Below are positions 41,563 to 50,142 of a stretch of DNA of 64,000 nt, piece by piece. Made by a program: the position numbers and the translations under genes. The stretch covers positions 4,089,125-4,153,124 of the forward strand of contig NC_012997.1 of assembly GCF_000023025.1 (NCBI RefSeq), written 5' to 3'. Every line of letters starts with the position of its first letter. The first letter of the stretch is position 1. Source of the DNA: Teredinibacter turnerae T7901. GTDB taxonomy: Bacteria; Pseudomonadota; Gammaproteobacteria; Pseudomonadales; Cellvibrionaceae. The notes under the pieces were generated by a model. The model saw only the letters and a list, made by a program, of their open reading frames with translations. It ran no database searches and was not told the DNA's origin.

Positions 41563-44037
41563 ATGGCACACACCGACCGTTTGATCAGCCACCTGCCCAG
41601 CCTCTACCGGCCCCAGGCTGGAGACGCGGGGATACTCAACGACCTGCTGGGCCAGTGGGGCGCGGAGCTCGATAACATCAGCGACCAGATGACCCAGGTA
41701 ATGCAGGCGCACTGGCACGGCACCGCGGATCGCGCGATCTATAACCCCTACTTCAATCGCACCCGCCAACAGCAGAAGCTGCCACCGCTGTCTGCCAACT
41801 CCCCACTGCTGGAGGAGCGCCGCCTGCTGAATGAATTCCCGTATATCTGTGATCTTGCCCGGCTGGGTGCCCTGCTTGAGCTGCCCGTCTGGCGCGAGCC
41901 GCCTCAACTGCGTGAGAACGTAGAAAGCTACCGGGCGCGGCTGCAGAAAATGTTCCTGATTTATCGCAACGGCCTCGGCACCCTCGCCGCGCTGCGCGCG
42001 ATGGTGGAGGCCAGTTTGCCCCTGGCGATGGGGGTACCGGTGGTACACCGGCACCGTCCCTTCGCGATTGAAGAATATGCCCCGCTGGGCCTGACCGAGG
42101 AGGCGGCAATCGCGCGCGGCGCACCGCTGGATGCCGTCGGCCCGTTGATGCGCTGGGAGTTGCACAACCAGGGACTCCAGGCGAGCGCACCGACGGCCTA
42201 TATCGAGGGTGTCACCCCCGTTGCTGGCGAGTACGCCGCCACTGAACGCCCCGCGCTGGAGCTGATGGGCGCCCCGGGCCAACCCTCTGTAAGCCTTGCC
42301 TACCACCAGTCGCTCGCCCCCGGTGACGTACTGCGCCTCGCTCCCGTAGCTATGGGATTTCTCGCCACCGGCAACGACCTGTTGCAGGCGCAGGGCAGCG
42401 CAGCCAGCACCTTAGCGAATACCAGGGCCGATAGCGGCTGGCAGGCGCTGGCAGAGTTCACCGGCACCTCAATAACGCACTTGGCGCAAACCCGCGATCA
42501 CACCCTGTGGGCAGTGGTCGACAATGCGGGTAACAGCGAGTTATGGCGCTACAAGGGCGCCAACTGGCTGCGGGTCCAAAGTGGTTTTGCGTTTGCCAAT
42601 ATCACCCTGTTGCGCGCGCTGGACTTCGAACTCTTTATTGGCGACGCCAACGGGCTGCACATTATTCATTGCCTGCCGGAAGTGGAAGATGACTACACCC
42701 TGCAAACCAGCCCCTGGTTCAACAGTGCGGTGTACGACATGTTGCTGGACGACGGATTACTCTGGTTTGCTACCGAACAAGGGGTGTTTACTGCGACTCC
42801 AAACGCGGCCACCGCCAGCGCCACGCCCCTGCAATCTCCGACTTACTGTATTGCCATTCACGCGCAACGCTCATTGTATTTTGGCGGTGCTCTGGGTGTG
42901 GTGCACCTGCATAAAGGCTACAACCGCTGGACCCACTTAATCGCCGAATCGGCCAGCGACCTCGACCCCGCGTGGCAAACGTTTAACAGCGCCGCGCCCG
43001 CCACCAGCTATGTGCCGCCGGTTAGCGCCATTGCCAGCACCGCCGACGGCGCCCTGTGGCTGGGCACCGCGCAGGGGCTGGCAAGATTTTTCGCGGCCCG
43101 CAGCAGCACCAGTGGCCTGGTTTACAGCCCGCGCCTGCAGGCGTTTCCCGACCTAATGCCCGGGCGGGTAACCACCGTCGCCAGCGACCCCAGTGGCCTG
43201 GTGTGGTTTGGCGGTGAAAACGGCTTGTTGCGCTTCGATGGACGCGATTTTCTCGAGTACCTGGAAGCCGAAGACATCTGGCAGTCCCTCGGCGCGGCCG
43301 ATGCGATCTACCCTGACGACGTGGACCCCGCTCCCCGGGATCGCTGGCGCTTCAACACCACCCTGCTGGAACCTGCGTGGGAGCAATTTGACAGCACCAA
43401 CCGCAGCTGGAACCAAACAGATACACCTGTACGCAGCAACGGCGGTCGCGAAGTGAACGCGCTCCTGTGGTGTCACAGCCTGCGGGCCGATCTGGGCAGC
43501 TGGAACGGCGCCAACTTTGTTCCTAGTGCAGACTCCGCGGTGCCGCTCACCGAATTCAGCGTACGGGTAAAACGCAGCGCGACGGAGATCGTCAACGGCG
43601 GTATTCCCGCCCTGCCAATGCTACCCGCCGGGCGCAGTAGCTGGCGCTACCTGTCGCAGGAGGTGCCACCTCTCCAAGTGCCTGTCGAAACCCCATGGTG
43701 GAGCACCGAAGGTCGATTGGTGCCCAACGGCGGCGCCACTATCACCCCTTACCCTGGCCGTTTCCGGCTGGGCGGCCCTGACCCGGTCGCCAACTTGCCT
43801 GCCGGGCTGTTTGACGATGTGGTCTATGCCTATTTGCCCGCGGCTAAGGTGCGGTTTAGCTGGCCTGAGCAGCAACCGTTCAGCCTGCTGGTGCGCCTGA
43901 CAGCAGTAGAGAAAGACGAAGTGATTCACCCCGCCGTGCTGGACAGAGTCTGGCAGGGAATGCAGAAAGTAAAACCTGCGGGCGCGCGATTGATGCTCGC
44001 CGTTGAGAACGACATTGTGAGAGGACTGGACGTATGA
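41563..44037 (+). CDS. gpI-like baseplate protein fused to a beta-propeller
   Basis: An 824-residue protein. The first 180 residues resemble phage tail protein I (gpI/Mu gp48): LISHLPSLYRPQAGD at the start and the helical FLIYRNGLGTLAALRAMVEAS. The next part, about residues 310-570, has blade repeats with the two-component-regulator-propeller pattern: LWAVVDNAG, LFIGDANGLHII, LWFATEQGVFTA, LYFGGALGVVHL, LWLGTAQGLARF and VWFGGENGLLRF, spaced 35-60 residues apart. The C-terminal 250 residues return to a phage-like beta region. I start at the ATG at 41563 with GGAG 10 nt before it; a TTG two codons earlier overlaps the preceding stop. The propeller may bind a surface ligand or a fibre. Confidence 0.75.
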   Translation: MAHTDRLISHLPSLYRPQAGDAGILNDLLGQWGAELDNISDQMTQVMQAHWHGTADRAIYNPYFNRTRQQQKLPPLSANSPLLEERRLLNEFPYICDLARLGALLELPVWREPPQLRENVESYRARLQKMFLIYRNGLGTLAALRAMVEASLPLAMGVPVVHRHRPFAIEEYAPLGLTEEAAIARGAPLDAVGPLMRWELHNQGLQASAPTAYIEGVTPVAGEYAATERPALELMGAPGQPSVSLAYHQSLAPGDVLRLAPVAMGFLATGNDLLQAQGSAASTLANTRADSGWQALAEFTGTSITHLAQTRDHTLWAVVDNAGNSELWRYKGANWLRVQSGFAFANITLLRALDFELFIGDANGLHIIHCLPEVEDDYTLQTSPWFNSAVYDMLLDDGLLWFATEQGVFTATPNAATASATPLQSPTYCIAIHAQRSLYFGGALGVVHLHKGYNRWTHLIAESASDLDPAWQTFNSAAPATSYVPPVSAIASTADGALWLGTAQGLARFFAARSSTSGLVYSPRLQAFPDLMPGRVTTVASDPSGLVWFGGENGLLRFDGRDFLEYLEAEDIWQSLGAADAIYPDDVDPAPRDRWRFNTTLLEPAWEQFDSTNRSWNQTDTPVRSNGGREVNALLWCHSLRADLGSWNGANFVPSADSAVPLTEFSVRVKRSATEIVNGGIPALPMLPAGRSSWRYLSQEVPPLQVPVETPWWSTEGRLVPNGGATITPYPGRFRLGGPDPVANLPAGLFDDVVYAYLPAAKVRFSWPEQQPFSLLVRLTAVEKDEVIHPAVLDRVWQGMQKVKPAGARLMLAVENDIVRGLDV

Positions 44038-45626
44038 CCATCGAAGCAGACCTGGCCGCCATGAACACCACTCTGGACGACCTGATTCCCAAACAGGATG
44101 GCAACCTGGTGCGCGCCAACGACTGGAACACGCTGGTAGAGCAGCTCAAGGTATTAGGTGGCATCGTCGCCACGCAACAAACGGAACTTGGGCGCCTGGA
44201 TGATATGGACGCACAACTTGCCGCGCTGGATGGACGGGTAACCTCGATTGAGAACCTGCTCGGTACGGACGACAACGCCGGTTCAGTACTGCCGCGGCTA
44301 CAGGATCTGGAAGCCAACAAACTGGATCGCACGACCTTCGAGCAGTACCAGGCCACCCTCGACCCGTTGTTACTGCAATACACCGTCACCCTCGCGACGG
44401 ACGACACTCACTACCTGTTGGGTGAGGTTGCCACCCTCACCGCAACCGTGCGCCGACTCGACGGCAGTGCCGTCACCACCCGGCCGTGGCTCGACTTTCT
44501 GGTGAGCTGGGGCGACATTCAGGCCGTCAGCGGGTTCGACACGCGCCCCGGCGCTGGCGGTCGTTCGGTGTCGGTGCGCACCGATACCAGTGGGGTTGCG
44601 CGCGTGCGCATCAAGGCGGAAACACTGGCATCCACCTCCGATACCATCGACGGCGATATGAGCGCATTTTTCGCGACTGAAATCAGCACGCAAGGGCAAT
44701 CCAAATCCATGCGTCAGGCGGTGTTGGATGCAGCCAATCCACAAGATAACTTTATGCCAATAATGTACGCACAGACTACCCAGCGCTATGACGCGGGCGC
44801 CGCCAGTCTGCAATACGTGGCCGATAAGTACTACCAGGGTAAATACCGGGTGCCGGATCGCGATTTGTGGTTTCCCACCGGTCGCTGGAACGACCATCGC
44901 GCCACCATCGCGGTATTCGCCAAGGACGACAGCGACCCGCAAACGCCGGATTTCGGCAAGGGCGTGAGCTCCATTCAAATTAACTTTCGCGATTGGGTCG
45001 GCCCCTGGATTAACGACTACCAGCCAGACCTCCCCCATGTGGAAGACTGGCCATGGGTTGTCGAGATACCCGACATTTTGCGCGACCCCCAATACAACCC
45101 GGATATTTTGATCGATTACCTGGACGACCATATGGACGGCCTGGGGCTTATCGGCAAACACAAGGTTTTGGAATCGGTGGGTGCGGCGATGGGGCGCGCG
45201 GGCGGCCAGGGTATCAACCCGAACGCGGGCCCGTTAATTAACGTGGTAAAAGACGCGGTTAAAACCCAGAAAACCCTGGACCTCATTGCCTACGACGACA
45301 ACGCAGGCTTAGGCCGAGGGTTAAGCGCGGTCGCGCAAGCGGTACAACACGCCGCAGGTACGGGCAACGTTCAGGGCCAGGTATTGTCGATGGGAACCCA
45401 GGTATCAGACATCGGCAGTAAAGCCAGCAGCCTGGAATCGAGCTACAGCGTGCTCAACAGCCGTGTCAATGAATCTACCGCGCAGGGCGAGAATATGATG
45501 CTGGCGCTCGGCTCTATCGACAGTAAAGTCGGCAATATCAATATTGTCGATGCCGATAGTGTGCGCGGTTCCGTCTCGGCCATTAAAGCCGATATCGCCG
45601 CGCTGCGGTTTAATCTGGAAAGGTAG
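44034..45626 (+). CDS. Fibre-type protein with coiled coil and an Ig-like domain
   Basis: A 530-residue protein starting on an ATGA overlap. Residues 1-105 are coiled-coil-rich (LDDMDAQLAALDGRVTSIEN). Then comes a Big/Ig-like beta-sandwich (about 115-215) ending in RTDTSGVARVRIKAETL. A middle part contains INFRDWVGPWINDY, and the end (about 450-530) is another helical rod (SKASSLESSYSVLNSRVNES). The middle and Ig-like parts are paralogous to the next gene, including the RDWVGPW / KNWVGAW pair. No enzymatic motif was seen. It probably forms a trimeric fibre or collar attached to the baseplate. Confidence 0.6.
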   Translation: MTIEADLAAMNTTLDDLIPKQDGNLVRANDWNTLVEQLKVLGGIVATQQTELGRLDDMDAQLAALDGRVTSIENLLGTDDNAGSVLPRLQDLEANKLDRTTFEQYQATLDPLLLQYTVTLATDDTHYLLGEVATLTATVRRLDGSAVTTRPWLDFLVSWGDIQAVSGFDTRPGAGGRSVSVRTDTSGVARVRIKAETLASTSDTIDGDMSAFFATEISTQGQSKSMRQAVLDAANPQDNFMPIMYAQTTQRYDAGAASLQYVADKYYQGKYRVPDRDLWFPTGRWNDHRATIAVFAKDDSDPQTPDFGKGVSSIQINFRDWVGPWINDYQPDLPHVEDWPWVVEIPDILRDPQYNPDILIDYLDDHMDGLGLIGKHKVLESVGAAMGRAGGQGINPNAGPLINVVKDAVKTQKTLDLIAYDDNAGLGRGLSAVAQAVQHAAGTGNVQGQVLSMGTQVSDIGSKASSLESSYSVLNSRVNESTAQGENMMLALGSIDSKVGNINIVDADSVRGSVSAIKADIAALRFNLER

Positions 45627-45638
45627 CGGCATACCGAC

Positions 45639-47495
45639 ATGCCCACGTATTTTTTTAGCCCGGACGATTTCACGCCAGACCAGGCGCGAGTAATACTCGG
45701 TTACCTGAACAGTACCGATGATCCCGCTGCGATTGCCAGCCGCATTGAACTGGAAAACGAGCTGGATATCGGTATCGGTCTGGCCAAACGCATTATCCAG
45801 CAGCGCAAACAACTCGGCGGCGCCTTCAGCACACTGCAACAGGTGTACGACGTTCCGTATATTGGGCCTGAACGATTCACCGAAATTGCGGTGGCCTTAC
45901 TGGGTCTTTCGCCCGGCGGCGATGAGCCCCTGACACTGCCAGCAGACGACGAGCTCAACAGCGAAATCGCCCAACTGCGTCAGCAATTAGCGCGGCTTGA
46001 GCAACTGGTAACCCAGGCGCAAAGCTCCCGGCCCACCGCAGGCACACCCGCGCCGGCGGCGAGTCAACGCATTGCACTGCGGGTACTGCAGCGCGATGTT
46101 TTTCTCGGCCAGCATGTCACCATCGAAATTTACGCCTACAACGAACAGACCGGCCAAGCGCTCGCCGATCAACCGGTTACCGTCACGACCAACTGGGGTG
46201 TACTGCAATACCAACAAGGATACAGTCGCTACCAGGACGCCGTGGTAGAAGTGCGCACCGACATAGCGGGTAAAGCCAAAATTAAACTGCGCTCGCCCAC
46301 TTTCGAAACCCTGACTCAAGAGCAACAACTGGCACTGGAGGCGGCGCTGCTGCAGCTCGATGCAACTGCGCCTACCCCTGCGGCCATCCGCGAGCAATTG
46401 CAATCGCTGGTATTGAATTACCGACTGGAAAATAATCTGCACCTGCGCAAAGCGGTGGATATTTATTTCAACGCTCAGAAAACCGCGTTGGTGGAATCGG
46501 TAAACCGGCGTTATTTCAGCGACAACTGGCAGTTCCACCACGCGCTGGTCTGCGCGTATCTGCACGAACCGGCAAGCATGCACGATCTCGGCATGGAAAG
46601 CGGCGCGGGCAACGGCCGTGTTGCCACCCTTTCCACGGTGAAAGTGCGCCTCAAAAACTGGGTGGGCGCTTGGTATCAGACCTATCTGGAATTTTTGGAA
46701 AACGGCAATCAGTTTTCTGAGCGGGTTAAAAATCTCTCAGCCAACGTCGCTGACGGTGGCCGCCTGATTAATGGCGTACTCAGTGAAATGAGTCGCTGGA
46801 CACTCGGCGAACGCGGCATTGCCGGCAGTGTTATCGGCGAGAAATCCACCGAACTCGTGGTCCATAAATTTCTCGCCGAGGACATTCAAGACCTGCCCAC
46901 GCAACAACAACTGCAACTCTACTCCGCGCTCTCAGTTGCCGTGCGCCCCAGTGCGGTGACACAAGTGGGCACACTACAGGCCGTGGCAGATACCCAGTTG
47001 GTACTCACCGAGGAAATCAGCGCGCGCTTTGATGGTGTCGAGGATTTGGGTGTGTTAACCCAGGACCTGCGCGACAGAATAGATGGCTTCGACCTTCACT
47101 ACGGCGAGTTCCAAACCCGCCTCGATCAATTTAATGCGAATTACGCAAGCTTTAATAACCAGCGCGCGCAATTTAATAGCGACCTCACCAACTTTAACTC
47201 CCAGTACGCCACGTTTAACGCAGACTATTCAAGCTTTAATAATGATTATTCGAATTTCAACAACACCTATCTCGAGTTCGACGCTGACTATGCCAACTTT
47301 GCAGTGAATTACAACAGCTTTAATACCGGGCTTGCAGATTTCAATACAAAATACAGTGGCCTGGATATGCGCATGACAACCATCGATGCGCAACTCAGTA
47401 GTGTTAATACAACCGTCGCCGGTGTTACCACCGACCTCGGCGATTTAAGAAACAACGTGCAGCGCATTGATGCGCGAATCATCGACCCAAGGTAA
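45639..47495 (+). CDS. Fibre-type protein with N-terminal helix-hairpin-helix and C-terminal heptad rod
   Basis: A 618-residue protein. Residues 15-90 contain helix-hairpin-helix units (IELENELDIGIGLAKRIIQQ and LQQVYDVPYIGPERF), the arrangement of ComEA/T2SS-K-type HhH domains, which in other proteins contact DNA. An Ig-like domain (about 145-225) and the segment KVRLKNWVGAWYQTY are shared with the preceding protein. The C terminus (about 490-615) is a rod of seven-residue repeats led by FN: FNSQYAT, FNADYSS, FNNDYSN, FNNTYLE, FDADYAN, FNTGLAD, FNTKYSG. This is an unusually regular trimeric-fibre-like coiled coil. The HhH on a tail fibre protein is odd and may serve as a protein-binding fold. 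Confidence 0.65.
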   Translation: MPTYFFSPDDFTPDQARVILGYLNSTDDPAAIASRIELENELDIGIGLAKRIIQQRKQLGGAFSTLQQVYDVPYIGPERFTEIAVALLGLSPGGDEPLTLPADDELNSEIAQLRQQLARLEQLVTQAQSSRPTAGTPAPAASQRIALRVLQRDVFLGQHVTIEIYAYNEQTGQALADQPVTVTTNWGVLQYQQGYSRYQDAVVEVRTDIAGKAKIKLRSPTFETLTQEQQLALEAALLQLDATAPTPAAIREQLQSLVLNYRLENNLHLRKAVDIYFNAQKTALVESVNRRYFSDNWQFHHALVCAYLHEPASMHDLGMESGAGNGRVATLSTVKVRLKNWVGAWYQTYLEFLENGNQFSERVKNLSANVADGGRLINGVLSEMSRWTLGERGIAGSVIGEKSTELVVHKFLAEDIQDLPTQQQLQLYSALSVAVRPSAVTQVGTLQAVADTQLVLTEEISARFDGVEDLGVLTQDLRDRIDGFDLHYGEFQTRLDQFNANYASFNNQRAQFNSDLTNFNSQYATFNADYSSFNNDYSNFNNTYLEFDADYANFAVNYNSFNTGLADFNTKYSGLDMRMTTIDAQLSSVNTTVAGVTTDLGDLRNNVQRIDARIIDPR

Positions 47496-47515
47496 CAAAA
47501 CCCGGACGTAAAATT

Positions 47516-49333
47516 ATGCAGGCAAGCTTGCGCAATCCCGATAGTCAGGAACTCGTTGCACCCGAGAACAGCTTTTTTCAGGTAGTGGATTTACTTCACT
47601 TCAAAAAAGATTCCATGGCTGACAGCCTGCTGCTCGACGATTTAAACCTGGAGGGCCAGTTCGAAGCAATGGAAGTTGACGTTCTGGCGGCTTCCGCGCC
47701 GATTAAAGCCGTACTGGAGAAGCCCGACGCAACCACCTGGATAGTCCGCCTGCCACGGCCAATGCCGCTGCGCCGCATCCATGTACGAGAGACAACCGCA
47801 CCAACCATGTTCGCGGCGGAAACATTTATTCAAGCCGGATTTTTGGATTTTTTAATCGCGGAGGGCGTGCATAGCCTGAGTGCTGCCGCTGTCGTAAATG
47901 AAAAGACGGCCAAAATTCGTGATCAGGTTGCTAAAAAAATTGCCAAAGGAGAAATTATAAAAATAAGTGCGGGCAGCATCGAAATTTACCCTGTGGTGGG
48001 CGACACCATTATGTCGCAAAGCATCGCGACTGTGACGAATAACAGCGTGATAAACGATCTGGTTCTGGAGGCGTTTGCGGTACGTGCGCAGGACGCATCG
48101 CCCTCCTCCCGGCTTAAATTACTCGCGGCCCAGCATCAGATTTCCGTTTCTGTCCACTGTATGCCACAAGCGCTGGAGCTGCGTGTGGCCCCTGTTGAAA
48201 ATGACGATGTGCCGCAGCTCGAAAAAAATATACTGGGCAAAAACCTACTGGATAAAAGTATAAAAATACCGGGCCTCGCATTTCCGTCCAACCAGGAAAC
48301 AGTTCCGCTAACCGGCGCCGGCGGCGCATGGAAAAAAGCCGCGCAGCAGTGTATCGACGAGCATTTCACACGCGACGACAGTGCCGACTACACCCTCGCA
48401 ATTATTATGCGCTCCGAAAACCCCTGTCGCTTTACCCGCAGCCTTTTTAGCAATCATTATCGGCTGGGGTTTCGCGACACTCAGATGTACACCAATGCCA
48501 ACCAGGAGACCGTTAATACCCAGGCTTTCGACGGCGACCACTGGCAAAGCCAGGCGTTTTCCATTCAAATACCCGTCAACTGTATTCTGCGAAGCGCGGT
48601 GTTACCGTTTAAGCAAACCTTCAATAAAAAACCTTTTGCCCTCGTTAACGACGCGCAACCGGAAAACCTTTCCGCAACCAGTCGCGGGGTTAAGATTAAC
48701 GCCGAACTATGGACCGGCGGGCTGTTTAATGTGACGACAGCACAGGCGGTGGATTATCTGCTGGTGCCACTTATGGCGACCGCCGAAAACACGACCTGTG
48801 CACTGGAAATTCGTGAGGACCGTAACGGTCATCCCTCCGGCGCGATCATTACCGCGCAATCGCTGCCCATAAACTCCGTCGGCAGACGCGCGTGGATGTC
48901 GATCCCCCTTGCGGAAACACTGTCGCTATTTACCGGCAAACTCTGGTGGTTGCTAAAAACGCGGCAAGGCAGTGCCGTGCAGTTTGTGCGCACCAGTGAC
49001 CCGCAACAAAAGATCGTGTATTTTCATATCAGTGAAACTGGCGGGCCAGGTCGAGTGGCTCGGGTGAGCAAGGCGGCAGGGGTACAACCGTTATTTGCCA
49101 AAACCCGCAAAGACGGGAATCAGCTACACGCGTTTTTCGAAGCACCCGCCGCCAGCTCGCCCCAGACCATATCGCCCGGCGCAAATCAATGGCATTTTGA
49201 CTTGCTCCCTCAATTGCAGGCCAGTCAATCAGCGCTCGAGACATCGGCAAGGATTCATATTGCCAGCCTGCTCAAAGGCAAGGCGCACCTGCACCCGGTA
49301 GAGTTAAGCTACGAATTGCCATCACCGGTTTAA
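47516..49333 (+). CDS. Terminal protein of the tail cluster, function unknown
   Basis: A 605-residue protein, last gene of the plus-strand run. It has no signal peptide or membrane segment. It begins with an NSFFQVVDLLHFKKD region and has a helical middle (about 120-260). From about residue 270 it is beta-rich, with segments such as VDYLLVPLMATAENTTCALEI and RRAWMSIPLAETLSLFTGKLWWLL that look like jelly-roll sandwich strands. Its position after the two fibre genes is where receptor-binding tips or tail-fibre partners are often encoded. I do not recognise a family, and toxin or effector is an alternative. Base composition is lower in GC than in the baseplate genes. Confidence 0.45.
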   Translation: MQASLRNPDSQELVAPENSFFQVVDLLHFKKDSMADSLLLDDLNLEGQFEAMEVDVLAASAPIKAVLEKPDATTWIVRLPRPMPLRRIHVRETTAPTMFAAETFIQAGFLDFLIAEGVHSLSAAAVVNEKTAKIRDQVAKKIAKGEIIKISAGSIEIYPVVGDTIMSQSIATVTNNSVINDLVLEAFAVRAQDASPSSRLKLLAAQHQISVSVHCMPQALELRVAPVENDDVPQLEKNILGKNLLDKSIKIPGLAFPSNQETVPLTGAGGAWKKAAQQCIDEHFTRDDSADYTLAIIMRSENPCRFTRSLFSNHYRLGFRDTQMYTNANQETVNTQAFDGDHWQSQAFSIQIPVNCILRSAVLPFKQTFNKKPFALVNDAQPENLSATSRGVKINAELWTGGLFNVTTAQAVDYLLVPLMATAENTTCALEIREDRNGHPSGAIITAQSLPINSVGRRAWMSIPLAETLSLFTGKLWWLLKTRQGSAVQFVRTSDPQQKIVYFHISETGGPGRVARVSKAAGVQPLFAKTRKDGNQLHAFFEAPAASSPQTISPGANQWHFDLLPQLQASQSALETSARIHIASLLKGKAHLHPVELSYELPSPV

Positions 49334-49368
49334 GGCACAGTGCGCTGGAATGGATGTATCATGCGGGG

Positions 49369-50142
49369 CTATGAAGGCGTAGTGTTACTGCGTCTGAAGT
49401 GCATTTCTGTGGCTTCACGGGAAATAGAGGCACTATCAAAAATTTCAGCCATAGACGCCTGCAACAAATAAGCGGCGTGAGCGCGATTTTTTGCTTTTAA
49501 CTTGATAAGTAAATTGTGTACGTGATTTTTAACTGTCGAGAGTTCAATACACAAGGTACGGGAAATTTGTTTGTTGGACTGCCCCTCGGCCAACAAGCCA
49601 ATCACTTGCCGCTCGCGGGGAGTTAAGCACCAGTAGAACGCCTGCCCTTCGGCAATAGAGGCAGCAGCATGCTTAACATGTGTTTCGTTTTTGTTTTCTG
49701 GATCTGGTTGGTAAACCTCGCGCAGGGGCGCGGTGCGCAAGGTATTGAGCAGCACTCCGGCTATTTCCGGCGGACAATGGCATTCGCCCTGCGCGGCGTC
49801 TTTAATCGCGGCCATCAATTCATCCACGCTCGCCTCGCGCGACACGTAGCAGCTTATCCCAGCTTTCGCATAACTCACGATATTGGGTTCATCGCTACCT
49901 ACACCTAACGCAACCACCGCGACAGGTGTTGGTAACTGACTTATTTCGGTTGCGATTTCGCAGCTGGTACTGGTGGTCATATCCAACAGAACAACGTGAG
50001 GCCTGTGCGAATAGTAGGGAGCAATGTCGTCGTGGCTGCAGCTTACCGCTGCGATTACCTCAGTCGAGTTTTTTGCCGACAGAATCTGACGCAGCCCTTC
50101 GCGATATATTTTTATATCAGACACGATAAGAATTTTGATCAT
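49369..50142 (-). CDS. NarL/LuxR-family regulator with a degenerate receiver domain
   Basis: A 257-residue regulator. The C-terminal LuxR-type helix-turn-helix is clear: LTPRERQVIGLLAEGQSNKQ followed by LSTVKNHVHNLLIKLKAKNR (about residues 175-230). The N-terminal receiver has the strands KILIVSDIKIYREGL and HVVLLDMTT, but only one of the usual two acidic residues at the first strand and SREAS where the conserved Lys of the L-K-D motif is expected. This suggests phosphorylation-independent signalling. It is convergent with the tail cluster, 36 nt from its last gene, and is the best candidate for a cluster-specific activator. No kinase lies nearby. Confidence 0.75.
   Translation of the reverse strand: MIKILIVSDIKIYREGLRQILSAKNSTEVIAAVSCSHDDIAPYYSHRPHVVLLDMTTSTSCEIATEISQLPTPVAVVALGVGSDEPNIVSYAKAGISCYVSREASVDELMAAIKDAAQGECHCPPEIAGVLLNTLRTAPLREVYQPDPENKNETHVKHAAASIAEGQAFYWCLTPRERQVIGLLAEGQSNKQISRTLCIELSTVKNHVHNLLIKLKAKNRAHAAYLLQASMAEIFDSASISREATEMHFRRSNTTPS

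Noticed and set aside
37142-44037. Type VI secretion system
   Set aside because: No TssJ/L/M membrane complex, ClpV, TssA or Hcp-type gene set. The spike and hub are separate genes and the order is Mu/P2-like.
20791-49333. Prophage
   Set aside because: No capsid, portal, terminase, integrase, repressor or lysis genes, and no tRNA or direct-repeat attachment site was found at the borders.
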